NCBI GenBank assembly: GCA_905221605.1
Contig: CAJNDS010002128.1
Coordinates: 237,501-301,500, forward strand
From: Symbiodinium natans
Taxonomy: Eukaryota > Sar > Dinophyceae > Suessiales > Symbiodiniaceae
Direction of reading: 5' to 3'
Length of the DNA stretch: 64,000 bases
Below, piece by piece: positions 23,119-35,000 of the stretch; position 1 is the first letter of the stretch, and each line of letters starts with the position of its first letter. Position numbers and translations under genes: made by a program. The notes beneath the pieces were generated by a model that saw nothing but the letters and a program-made list of their open reading frames with translations, was not told where the DNA came from and ran no database searches.

Positions 23119-24257
23119 GTCTTACAAGCTTGGGGTTAGGGGTCCGAAACCCTAAACCCTAAACCCTAAACCCTAAACCCTAAACCCTAAACCCTAAACC
23201 CTAAACCCTAAACCCTCAGCTTCCGTTCGACCAGTGCCAGGTGGAGGCCAACAGTCGTCCTTCGATAGCTGCCTGGTCTACAAAGGCCGGGGCTCTCCCC
23301 GCTCTGCAAAAGCCCCAAACCCTAAACCCTAAACCCTAAACCCTAAACCCTAAACCCTAAACCCTAAACCCTAAACCCTAAACCCTAAACCCTAAACCCT
23401 AAACCCCCAACCCTAAAACCTCAAACCCTAAACCCCCTCAACCCTAAACCCTTTTCTGTTGGCGATACCAGAACATGTGTCTTCAGGGCGTTTCAAGGAC
23501 TAAAGGGCTGACATTGTTGATTGGGGCAAGAGTGAGCCCGCACAGTGCTAGCCCCCGAACCCTAAGCCCTAAACCCTAAACCCTAAACCCTAAACCCTAA
23601 ACCCTAAACCCTCAACGGCCCCAAATCCGGTTTGGGCGCAGGATCCAAGGTGCCCTGGTGCGACCAAAGCCGCTGATTTCATCTGGAGACCTCCCCCTGT
23701 GTAGGGTTTGGGGTTTAGGGTTTAGGTTTGGGGTTTAGGGTTTAGGGTTTAGGGTTTAGGGTTTAGGGTTTAGGGTTTGGGGCTCAGGGTTGAGGGGTTT
23801 TGGGGTGTAGGGTTTGAAAGGGTTAGAACTTAGTCGGGTTTGAGGGTTGAGGGTCGAGGGTTTAGTGTTTAAGTTTTAGGGTTTAGGGGTTAGCGCTACA
23901 CCCTAGACCAGAGGAGGTGTCCATCTTAAGATATTGACGCCAGCGTACAGCCACGCGAATACCGGGGAGATCTCCATGCTGCGTTGCTTCTCAGTTGTGT
24001 GGAGGACGCTTAGGTAGGCAAATCTGGCTCCGCCAGCAAAGCAAGTAGAATCCAAAGTCAAAAAGGCAGGTGCAGCTTGGGAAAGGCACCCTTTAAACAG
24101 GCCAGCTGAAGCATTTCGAGCATGAGCTACAGCCCCTGAATTCCCGAACTTCTGAAGCCTCACCTTATATCCGAGGGCCCCCAAAAAGAATCCCTTTCCC
24201 AGGAAAGTGCGAATCCGGCATATGCCTGCTTCAGTGCCCAAAGGGCCCATGTTTCAC

Positions 24258-24331
24258 AGGCGAAGCTGCACAAAGGTATCCCTCTCGCCCCGGAGTCTTT
24301 GAAAGAAACCCTGGATGCCAACCAGAAGTGA
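24258..24331 (+). CDS. Candidate exon, unidentified
   Basis: After the acceptor TTTCACAG the frame reads AKLHKGIPLAPESLKETL then DANQK, followed directly by TGAGGG and a TTTAGGG array. The clean acceptor and amphipathic composition support it. No family is recognised. Confidence 0.45.
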
Positions 24332-24900
24332 GGGTTCAGGGTTTAGGGTTTAGGGTTTAGGGTTTAGGGTTTAGGGTTTAGGGTTTAGGGTTTAGGGTTT
24401 AGGGTTTAGGGTTTAGGGTTTAGGGTGTAGGCCTAGGGCCTAGGGGTTAAAGACATGTTGCAGAGGGTGGACTCATTAATGCTGACGCTTGGCCGCGTGT
24501 CGGAAGGCACATCTGGCTCCCCCCCGTGTCCCTGAACCCCTGAACACCTAAAGCCCTAAATGCCTGATCGTTCTGAGAACGGGTAAGGGTTTAGGGTTTA
24601 GGGTTTAGGGTTTCGGGTTTAGGGTTTAGGGTTTAGGGTTTAGGGTTTAGGGTTTAGGGTTTAGGGTTTAGGGTTTAGGGTGTAGGGTGTAGGGTGTAGG
24701 GTGTAGGGTGTAGGGTGTTTGGTAGTATTTGTCCAGTGCCGCTTGCTTGCGCACCACGCTTGAAAGGCCACTTGGAAGAAGCAAAGCGGATGAACCCTCG
24801 AGGTCCTCGCAGCAGACCCCTCGACCCTTCAACCCTAAACCCTTCAACCCTCAACCCTAAACCCTAAACCCTAAACCCAAAACCCAAAACCCTAAACCCA

Positions 24901-25012
24901 AACTCTTCTGCCGACCGCCACATCTTGAGCCAGCTGTGAGGGAGCAGGGCGCTGCTTGGGGAGCCATGCAGGGCAAAATCGCGAGTCGCCATGCACTTTG
25001 GCTTCGAGCAGG
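24901..25012 (+). CDS. Candidate exon, unidentified
   Basis: An open frame reads CRPPHLEPAVREQGAAWG then AMQGKIASRHALWLRAG and stops at TGA as the TTTAGGG array begins. Flanked by CCCTAAA upstream and TTTAGGG downstream, the arrangement seen around several verified exons. Confidence 0.4.
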
Positions 25013-25499
25013 TTGAGTTTAGGGTTTAGGGTTTAGGGTTTAGGGTTTAGGGTTTAGGGTTTGGGGTTTGGGGTTTGGGGTTTGGGGTTTGGGGTTTGGG
25101 GTATAGGGATTTATGGTTTGAATGATATTGAGCTGAGGCTTTAGGGTGCCCGGCTCAGGGTTTGAACTATAGCTAAACCCTAGGATAGTGTGTCCCGCCG
25201 TCCCCCGCCTGAACAGTGGAAGCTAGTTTGGAGCCGTTCTTAAGTTGCTCTGATTTTTGAACGATGACCCTCGCCAACCTTAGAAGGGATTGCAGTCTCC
25301 TTACAGTCTCCTTCTCTCAGGGTTTAGGGTTTCGGGTTTAGGACTTAGGGTTTGGGGTTTACGAAGGTCCAAGCAAAGGCTCCCTCGCCTCAAGATTTCA
25401 AGAGCCAGGCCTTGAAAAGCAGAGGCCAGGCCCTTCCAAATGCAAAGCCCACTAGGTTCTGCATTCAACCCTAAACCCGAAACCACCACGAGCCACCCC

Positions 25500-25807
25500 G
25501 CTGGTTCTTAGTAATGGGGGCATTCGGTTCCCTACATAATCCTTAAAGGATATAGATAAGGATATACGGTGGATGGACGAAATCTTGCACCACCTGTACC
25601 ATGTGTACTGCAAACGATTGAGGCATCAAGCCCTGCTTAACATTGGCGGCTAGGATTACTTGAGCTTCAAATCCGGCCGGCAGCTTTTCACAGCCAAGGC
25701 AAAAAGGGGCCACGGGGAACACGAAAAGACGTCACTGAAAAGTGGTGCAAGATTTGTCCAATCACAGCAGGGCACCTCATTCACTCATTCCCTACGAAGA
25801 ACCAGCA
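25500..25807. mobile_element. Inverted-repeat element, family C copy 2 (nested)
   Basis: Outer ends CTGGTTCTTAGTAATGGGGG and CCCTACGAAGAACCAG match copy 1. Inside, a second inverted pair AAATCTTGCACCAC / GTGGTGCAAGATTT (25580 and 25742) encloses about 150 bp. At about 308 bp it is the longest of the small elements, perhaps closer to an ancestral form, though no transposase-like frame was seen. Confidence 0.65.
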
Positions 25808-26120
25808 AGCCATGGGGGGGGTGGGGAGAGGGAAACCCTAAACGTAAGCCCTGAGCCCTAGAGGCCCTAGAGAACCCAAACCCACCATGAGGCACAGTGG
25901 GAAGAGGGGAAACCAAAAACCTTAACCGTGTTACCTGAGCCCTAAACCCTGAACGAACCACAGGGGAGAGGGGGGAGAGGGGAACCCCCGCACCGGGTCC
26001 CTGAAGATTAAGGGCCCCTGGCCTTATGCTTCCCAGGGGGCAACAGTAGACTAGAGAATCCAAAGGCCCAAGCCCTAATGCAAATCCATCCTCCAAACTG
26101 CAGCTTCAAGCAAGACCCAG

Positions 26121-29100
26121 GTATAATGTCAACGCTCAGCGCCAGATCACCCGCAAAGAGCTGAAAGAGGGGATCGAGGGAGCGCGATCCTGGCACCATC
26201 AATACAAGGAGTCAGGGGTTTAGGGTTTAGGACTTAGGACTTAGGGTTTATAAGGGTTTAGGACGTCGGGGTTTAGCATAAAGAACCAAGGGGGTTTATG
26301 GTGCTGTAGCCCCCAAACAGGGGGCTTAGCAATCCCAAGTTAGGCCGGAAGATGCCCTCAATGGGAATATGATATGGCCCCCTTGCAGCCCTCTCCCTTC
26401 CACCCCCTTGGCTCCCTGGAAAGCATTCAGCGCTACATAACTCACCCCAACCCCTAAACCCAGCCTTTCGAGGCTCCTGGCTAGGCTTGTCTCGTCTTTG
26501 GGGGCTCGGGGCAACACCAGGATTCCGCGTACATCTACGTCGGCGGCCTTCACGAAGCCGGCTTGCAGTTCAGATCGCGTCCTTTGCTGGTTCATCGGGA
26601 GCCCAAAACACTGAGTCCTAGCATCCTCCAAACCGAATCCCATTCCCACAAACTCTAGACCAAAGCACGGTTGTACCGCAAGAAAGCCCACACCCAAACC
26701 CACGCTTCCAAGTCGCGATACCCTAAACCCTAAACCCTAAACCCTAAACCCTAAACCCTAAACCCTAAACCTCGGCCCTAAGTTCGTAGGCCTCTTTAAA
26801 TCTCAAGCCTAAGAGCGCCGCCCATACCAGGAAGGTCTCACCGAGGGCGATGTCGTCATCGTGTTCTCGCAGTTTGGCGAGATCGTGGACTGCCACATGG
26901 TGCCCTTGGGGGTTTATGGTTTAGGGTTTAGGGTTTAGGGTTTAGGGTTTAGGGTTTAGGGTTTAGGGCCGAAACAACCATTTTGGGATGCAGGATTGGG
27001 AATCCCAACTCAATTCCAGCCCTTTCTCTCTGCAACACTGTACGTTGCCACCACCCTGAATCTTTGGTTTTACCTCCAACATGTAGCGGGTAATAAGGGG
27101 GCCAGGGCTTAAATCCTAAAGCCTAAACCCCCAAACTATGTTGAGTAGCCAACCTGTAACTTTCTCAGGTGCGATCAATCCCTTTAACAGCCCAGAATTC
27201 AGCCAGTAGGTGGTCAGGGACCCAGGCAACCTGGAAACGTAGGCTTATCTTTCAAGGGCGTTTGGGGCGTTTAGGATACCATCTCGTACCAGTAACATCC
27301 GAAACCTTTCAGAACCTTATAAACATTCTGCAAATCCCGAACCCCCCCAGACTGCTAAACACTTGAGTGTGCCGCTGAGGTTCGTGACAGGAGCACTGGC
27401 AAATCCAAGGGCTTCGCCTTTGTCTGCTACGATGATCAGCGCAGTACCGTCTTGGCTGTGGACAACATGAGACTTGACGACTCGTTGGTGCCCTAAACCC
27501 TAGCCCTAAACTCTTAACCCCAGACCTTAACCCCAGACCCGAAACCCTAAACCCTAAACCCATATCCCTAACTAAAGCCACTTCTGGCCCGAGTCTTCCA
27601 CGGCCTCTTTCAGTTCAAATGGCGTACCAGAAGGAAGCATCTTTCTTGGTAATATGCGGAGGGTTTAGGCTTTGGGGTTTGGGGTTTCGGGTCAGATGTA
27701 GGGCTTAAGGCTCTGGGCGGCTTTAGGTTTCACAGACCAGTTCGCCTGCTTAAGCAAGATCCAGCGACTGTTCGAGGGCGGGAGGGGAGGGGAGGGGAGG
27801 GGAGGGGAGCCTAGAATTCAATCTCCACCCTCCAGGGAGTAGCCCTAAACCCCAAACCTCGGACCTTTTGTGGACGGTTCAGGCGGGGGGGGGGGGGGGG
27901 GGGGGGGGGGGATTCCCACACGAAGGAGCATGAGGGTTTTCTGGGTCTGTCAACTTTCGCCACTCAAGGAATGGGTACCAGCTCCTCAAGCGCACGCTGA
28001 GGCGCAACTCGGGGTTTCGGTTTTTGTTTTTTTTTGTTGGGGGGAGGGGGAGGGGGGTGGAAGCCTGAACCCCCCTAAACCCGGTCTAAGGTTGGAAAAA
28101 ATGTGCCCATGGTATGATCCCCTACCCTTATTTAAAAGAATTTGCATCACGAGATCCGAAGTATGGGCCCTTATTTTGCATAGTGTATAGGGGTTATATG
28201 GCAAGGGGCCCACATCAAGGGCCCATACTTCGGATCCCCTAGTCTGCGTGCCGCTCAAAATCTTGGGCACACATGGTGTCAGCGCTCCTTCGGTTTAGGG
28301 TTTAGGGTTTGGGGTTTAGGGTTTGGGGTTGAGGGTTTAGGGTTTAGGGTTTTAGGGTTTAGGGTTTAGGGTTTAATTAGGGTTTAGGGTTTAGGGTTTA
28401 GGGTTGAGGGTTTAGGGTTTAGGGTTTAGGGTTTAGGGTTTTAGGGCCCTCGAAGAAACGAAGGAAGACCCCTGCCAAGACGTTACAAGCCTGCAGTACA
28501 CCAACCCTAAACGCTGACCCTCAAACCCCACACCCTAAACCCTAAATCTTCTCTTTCCTTTTGGTGTTTAAATTGTGTTCGAATTGTGAAGAGTCGACCC
28601 CCGGTGTTTTCAGATGACCCCGGTGTTTTTCAGATTTTTGAGCAATCCAGCCTCGGTGATTTTTTCGAGTTTGAACCATCGGTCACAGGGCTTTGGGTTC
28701 TGCCTAGGGTTCAGGTTTTGCGGTTCAGGGCGTAGGGTTTAGGGCTCAAGGCTTTTGGTTTAGGAGTGGGGTGTTGCCATTATGTGTTTTGTCGTGTAGA
28801 TAGAAGATGAAACCTTCATACATTCTTAATGTTACTAATGTTGTGGCATTCTATGGGCAGGTGGGCATTTTTTCCAACCCTTGAGAAGCTGCTTGACTAG
28901 TGAATGCTTGGACTTGAGATGCTGAACCCTGAACCCTAAACCCTAAAACGTAAACCCTAACGAAACCCTAACCTAAACCCTAAACCCTAAACCCTAAACC
29001 CTAAACCCTAAACCCTAAACCCTAAACCCTAAACCCTAAACCCCAAACCCTAAACCCTAAACCCTAAACCCTAAACCCTAAACCCTAAACCCTAAACCCC

Positions 29101-31448
29101 AAACCCTAACCAGGGTGGACCACATTGAGAAGTTCAAGGCGCCAAAGGAGTTCGATGAGAACGACCTGGACGCGGAAGGAAATCCGAAGCTTCTGGAGTA
29201 CAAGGAGGGGGGTGTGGGGGGTTCTAGGGGTTTAGGGGTTTCGGGGTTTGGGGTTTAGGGTTTAGGGTTAGGGTTTAGGGGTTGAGGCGTTTAGGGGTTT
29301 AGGGGTTTAGAGCTTCAGAGCTTTAGGGGTTTACGGGGCGTTAAACCCTAAACCTAAACCCTAAACCCTAAACCCTAAACTCCTCTCACTGTGGGCCCAA
29401 GGCCTCAGGAGCTGAAGGGAAAGGCTACCAAGTCTACAACGTCTCCAGTCTGCATCTGGAAAATAACTCTCAGATTTTTTGGTCAAGGATTTTGGGATTT
29501 TAGGAGTTTGGGATTTTAGGATTTTGGGATTTTAGGGTTTTAGGGTTTAGGGTTTAGTGTGTAGGTTTTGGGTTTCAGTTGTGGTCAGTGATATCTTCGC
29601 TGCTTGAGAGTTTAGGGTTTCAGTTTTGGTTTGTTGTGCGTATAGTTGTTCAAGGGCAAGGGTTTTCAGCGTTTGCTAGTGATATGTAGGAGGATTTGGG
29701 GTTTAGGGTTTAGGGTTTCGGGTTTAGGGTTTCGGGTTTAGGGTTTAGGGTTTAGGGCTCAAGGTCGCTGTATAGAGCTGCAGCTTTACAGCAGGGCTCG
29801 GTGCACCCACAAGGGACGATGAGCAGTCACTGTAAATTTGGGGTTAAGCCCTATACCTTCTAGCGCAAGCCCTAAACCCTAAACCCCGAACCCTAAACCC
29901 TCAGGTCTAAGACCTAAGCCTTACCCCCAAAACCCTAAACCCTAAACCCTAGCCCTAAACCCTAAACCCTTAACCACCCTAAACCCTAAAACCCTAACCC
30001 TAGACGCGGATTGAGGTCCTGGAGAGCCAGAAGAAGATCGTGGAGGCCATGAAGGCCCGGAAGCAGCGCCTCAGCTGGTTTGGGGTTTAGGGTTTAGGGT
30101 TTAGGGTTTCGGGTTTGGGGTTTAGGGTTCAGGGTTCAGGGTTCGGGGTTTGGGGTTTAGGGTTTAGGGTTTGGTTTTGGGAACCTTCGAGCACCAAACC
30201 TTCAAACCTTCGAACCCCAGAGCCCCAAGCCCGAACCCGCACAGCTTTGCATCGTAGCGGCTTTAGGATGAGGAACCCTAAACCCTAAACCCTAAACCCT
30301 AAACCCTAAACCCTAAACCCTAAACCCTAAACCCTAAACCCTAAACCCTAAACCCTAAACCCTAAACCCTAAACCCTAAACCCTAAACCCTAAACCCTAA
30401 CTCTCGTCCAGGAAAGCCGCGCCTAAAGCCCTGGGTCCGAATCCTGGGATTGAGGGATAAACTGTTCTCTACACCCTAAACCCCAAGCCCCTGACCCTAA
30501 CCCTAAACCCGGAAGCCCAAACCCTTAACCCCAAACCCTCAACCCCTAGCCCTAAACCCTAAACCCTAAACCCTAAACCCCAAGCCCTAAACCCTAAACC
30601 CTAAAACGCCAAGGTACTGGGAGGACCAAAAGGCCAAAGAAGCCCCCGAGGACGAGGATGAAGCCTGGGCTAGGCTCTGGGCTGTTTTAGGTTTAGGGTT
30701 TAGGGTTTAGGGTTTTTAGGGTTTTAGGGTTTAGAGTTCAGGTTTTTGTGGGCTTCGTGGCTGAAAACTTCTAAACACCAACATTTTTCAGTTTCTGGGA
30801 GGCACAGTGGCTTGAGCCCGAACCCTAAACAGCTTTAAACCCCAAACCCTCAACCGCCAGGTCTTTTGAGGAGAACTTGATCGACATCAAGGAGGCAGAG
30901 AAGGAGAAGAAGAGGCTGAAAAAGCTCAAGAAGGACAAGAAGGAACTCAAGAGGATGCTACCGGGTCGCAGTTTGCGGAAGGAGGGCGCAAGCTGGGGAG
31001 AGGGAGAGAGGGGGGGGGGGTTGGTGCTTTAGACTTGCGTTGTCCTGTTTTTGTGACGGGGAGGGCAGGAGGGGGGGGTGTTTCAGGTTTGGGGTTGGGG
31101 GTGTAGACAGTCTAGGCGCCTCGGACAACAACCAAGGAAGAAGGAAGCGAAGAAGCTCAAGAAGGAGGCCAAGAAGGTCAAAAAGGAGACGAAAGAGTCA
31201 AAGAAGAAAGTCGAGCCGGGAGAGAAAGTGAAGAAGGAGACCAAGAAAGAGGCCAAGAGCGACTTGGTAGCCTACCCTGTACCCTTTTTGCTGCTTCTCT
31301 CTGGGTTCCCTTATACAGTAACCACCCCCAAAAGAGCGTTGCCCTGATTAGAATAACCCTAAGCCCTATACCCGAAACCCTGAAAAGAATATGGCTACTG
31401 GACGGCTAAGGTGAGAGCGACTCCTCTGACTCGGACAGCGACTCATGA
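26121..31448 (+). CDS. RBMX2: RNA-recognition-motif splicing factor, RBMX2/Ist3 (Snu17) family, ten exons
   Basis: Proposed exons: 26121-26208, 26521-26553, 26831-26899, 27380-27489, 29114-29204, 30004-30077, 30614-30673, 30861-30953, 31137-31258 and 31411-31448, with TGA at 31446-31448. The encoded order is an N-terminal helix ending SWHHQYK; RNP2 in AYIYVGGL; LTEGDVVIVFSQFGEIVD; RDRSTGKSKGFAFVCYDD (RNP1); QRSTVLAVDN; VVDHIEKFKAPKEFDE; a lysine-rich helical tail; and an acidic Ser/Asp end. This is the order and wording of the RBMX2/Ist3 family, whose members belong to the RES complex and the spliceosomal B complex, acting in pre-mRNA splicing in the nucleus. About 260 codons are recovered; the initiator exon upstream of 26121 was not found. 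Proposed introns of 152-1624 bp start with GA (4), GC (3) and GT (2), all ending AG. The symbol is by family resemblance. Confidence 0.88.
27885..27911 (+). repeat. Poly(G) tract in an intron
   Basis: A run of about 27 G in the fourth intron of the RBMX2-like gene, following a GGGGA repeat at 27777-27809. Confidence 0.9.
28153..28236. mobile_element. Perfect inverted-repeat element, family J
   Basis: GATCCGAAGTATGGGCCCTT at 28153 is mirrored exactly by its reverse complement at 28217-28236, enclosing 44 bp. It lies in intron 4 of the RBMX2-like gene. A solitary half (CCCATACTTCGGATCCC) lies at about 57139-57155. Confidence 0.75.
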
Positions 31449-32024
31449 TGGCATGAAAAATATGTCGAGTCTGCGCCTGACCTGAGCCCTAACCTCTAAA
31501 ACGACACTTCTAGGTTTAAGGGGATCGGTTTAGGAATCTTTTCAGAGGGCTCAGTGCAGAAGCTTCGGGTTTGTGGTCGTTCTCGGCTCTAGGGTTTAGG
31601 GTTTAGGGTTGAGGCTTAGAGTGCTTAGGGTTCAGGGTTCTTGCTCCCCATGGAGATTTGCGGCAGGGGTCCCCTCTGTCCAGGAAAATGCTGCTAGACA
31701 TGCGGGCAAGAAGCCCGCGAAGGCGCGTGCTAACCCCTAAACCCTAAACCCGAAACCCTAAACCCTAAACCCTTAACCGAGATATCGCCGCTGGGCCTCG
31801 TCAGGGCTCGCTGCCCATGGTGCACATTTCACCAAGAAAGCCTCAGACGTACGGCACATCCTCAGCGGCTTCATGCATCCCACCCTCAACCTAAACCCTA
31901 ATTACACCCTAAGCCCTAAACCCTAAACCCTAATCCCTAATCCCTAAACCCTAAACCCTAAACCCTAAACCTTACGGACTTTGAAATTCTCACTCGAGCC
32001 CAGCCTCTGGCGCAATGGCTTCTC
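31449..32024. other. Intergenic spacer between two tandem + strand genes
   Basis: About 575 bp separate the TGA of the RBMX2-like gene from the proposed ATG of the glycosyltransferase. It holds TTTAGGG and CCCTAAA units and two open stretches (31640-31735 and 31777-31886, the latter reading ASSGLAAHGAHFTKKASD) that could be extra 5' exons or chance. No TATA box or polyadenylation signal is evident. Confidence 0.45.
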
Positions 32025-35000
32025 ATGGCACGATGGGCGCAGCACGCCCTCTGCCTGGCCGCCTTTGTTGGGCTGGTTGCCCACCAGGCAGCAGCTTCTG
32101 TTAGGTTTTAGGGTCTAGGGTCTAGGGCTTAGGGGTTTAGGGTTTAGGGTTTAGGGTTTAGGGTTTAGGGTTTAGGGTTTAGGGTTTAGGGTTTAGGGTT
32201 TAGGGTTTGGTGTTGAAAGTTCTGACGCAACCAAGGCAAAGACTGTGTCCCGAAAGTCTTTTGACTTCTTTCCGCGACGCAAGAAGCCAAAGAATGTACG
32301 AAATTCGCTGGCTTACCTATAAGTACAGCTACTTCGATACTTTGGGATGCTCCCCCTTTTGCTAGCAGCCCTGAATAGGGACTATAGTACCCCTATTATA
32401 GTCCCTAGTAGGGACTGTTAGTAGAAGGGGGAACATCCCAAATGACCACATGCTGCTTGCATGAGGATATGATGCAATATCATGTTGTCTGGCGGCTTGG
32501 GGCAGGCCAAAGCCAATGCCGTCTGGATTCCCAAGGCAGCAGCAGATCGGTTGGACTGGATACCTTGCTGCAACAAATGCCTTGAGTTTGAAGATCAGGT
32601 TGCGCCATAAGCCCTGCAGGGTGTAGGGTTTAGGGTTACAGCCTAAACCCTAAACCCTAAACCCTAAACCCCAGTTGTAAGGTTAAGGGTTTACGGTTCA
32701 CTGCCATGGACACCCCACAGAAGGACCCCATTCCCTGTCCGTGGTCTCCTCATCCCATGAATCCCATGATGGCTTCTTAGGCCTTAACATTCCGATGAAC
32801 TACCCTATTCGCTTCCTTCTTGAGGGGATTACAGGGTACATCTTGGGATGCTCCCCCTTATACTAACATTCCTTCATCGGGATTAAAGTAGCCCCCCCCA
32901 TGAAAAAAACGATTAAGGATTGTTAGTATAAGGGGGAACATCCCAGGGTACATCCTCTAAACCCCCCCTTAAACCCTAAACCCTAAACCCTAAACCCTAA
33001 ACCCTAAACCCTAAGCCCATCCGGGTCTGGAGGATGTGCCGCGCGGAGGCGGCGACCCGGTCGAATGCGGTGGCGAGCTGGGTGCAGCAGCGCTTTCAGG
33101 CGAATCTATACGGCTGTGGGCATCGTTCAGTCGCCACCCTGGTTTAGGGTTTAGGGTTTAGGGTTTAGGGTTTAGGGTTTAGGGTTTAGGGTTTCAGTTT
33201 AGGGTTGCAAGCTAGAAACCCGAAAGCCCCTGCCTGTCCCCTGCCTCGGGACCGCTAACCTTCGATAGCACTCCCTGCCAGGCATCGCACTCTCGCCCTT
33301 AATCTATTCTTGGTTTTTTTTTTGGGGGGGGAACCTGATCCTCAGGGTTGTTTAGGGTTTGAGGGTTTTCGGGTTTTAGGGTTTAGGGTTTAGGGGTTGG
33401 GTAGTCCCTTCTCACGCCTAGGACCCATACGTCGCCTAAGCCCTGAGCGTGTTTGCCAGGCGCTCGGCGTTGCCGGAGACAACAGCTTGCCACGCGGCGA
33501 TGCAGAATCAAAGCTTGGCGAACTGCCCGAGGAGAGTGAGTGATGCAGCAGTTTCGGGACCCTAAACATCCCTAAACCCTATAAACTTGGGGTGTAGGGT
33601 TATAAGCCCTTAAGCCTTTCAAAAGGCGGAGCAAGGTTTTTACTAGGGGATGTTCTGGGGCCGCCATTGGGGTCTTGACTGGAGTTTTCATTTCTTCGGG
33701 TTTAGGGCTTTAGGGTTTGAGGCTGGCAGCAGCAGCTACAATCAAGTTATCCATGGTCCAATTTTTTCAGCCGGAGGACCTCCAGAATCTGGGAAATGCG
33801 CTGACAGAGCTGCTTTCACGAACGCAGACAAAGGCCATGGAGTTCCCCCTAAACCCTAAACCCTAAACCCTAACCCCTAAGCCCCTAAACCCCTAAACCC
33901 CTAAACCCCTAAACCCCTAAACCCCTAAACCCCTAAACCCCTAAACCCCTAAACCCCTAAACCCCTAAACCCCTAAACCCCTAAACCCCTAAACCCCTAA
34001 ACCCTAAACCCTAAACCCTAAACCCTAACCCCTAAACCCTAAACCCTAAACCAGGCCATGGATTTCCAACCTCTGCTGGTGACCTGGACCACCGGTGAGA
34101 AGAGCTTCGTGCAACAGGCCATGCATGGTGTGCACCGCAGTCGTGCACTTAGGGTTTAGGGTTTAGGGTTTAGGGTTTAGGGTTTAGGGTTGTGGGTTGT
34201 GGGTTGTGGGGTTCGGAAGAATTACTCATGGTATTTTCTTATGGTCCCTATATCAATATACCATAACAACCCCCAAAAATCCAATTCTGATTGTTATTAA
34301 GGCCCCTAAATTAGTACCTGTGGCTTGCTTTCAGTCATGCTCCTCTTGATGGCATGCACTGACCCGGCTTGTGCGTTTCATGGCGTTCGCGTTCAGGCCC
34401 TCAACCTTGCATTGTCCATCCGACGCAACGTGCCGCATCTGGAGCATCGTTTTGTCGTCGTGGCAATGGACGCACGGGCCTACAAGGAGTTGAAGGACGA
34501 AGGCTTCCACTCACTTCTGTACTCAAGCGGCACGTCCGACCTGTCTGACTTGATTTGGAAATTTCGTTGGTGGCTCTTGCTTGTAGCGGTGAGATATGGT
34601 TTACGCCTGGCCGTGGTGGACTCCGACGTTGTTGCGTTTCGAGATCCATTTCCTCTTCTGGGCCATGATGCTGACATGGAGATTGCTACTGAGCATTTCT
34701 GGCCACAGAAGCATCTGTGGAAAGGCTGGGGGGCCCAGAAATAGCTACGTTGGCCTTGGCTGGCAAGAATGCCTATAGGCCTTTATCCGCACTTGTGGCA
34801 CATGAACTGACTGAGGGCTGAGCCTCAAAACCTGAATCTTACCCCCAAACCCTGAACCCTGAACCCTAAACCCTAAACCCCAAAGCCTAATGGTCATTCC
34901 TCTTGGAGGCTGGGTACGGCCTGAGGACGATCTTAGCACTGGCTTCATCTACGTCCAACCATCTCGAAAATTGGGGGCCTTTCTGGATGCCTTTCTTTCG

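Noticed and set aside
23903-24250. A 115-codon frame on the - strand
   Set aside because: It is quite protein-like, but the + strand has an acceptor and open stretch (TGEISMLRCFSVVW) at the same place and the verified neighbours are all + strand. Not settled, so not listed.
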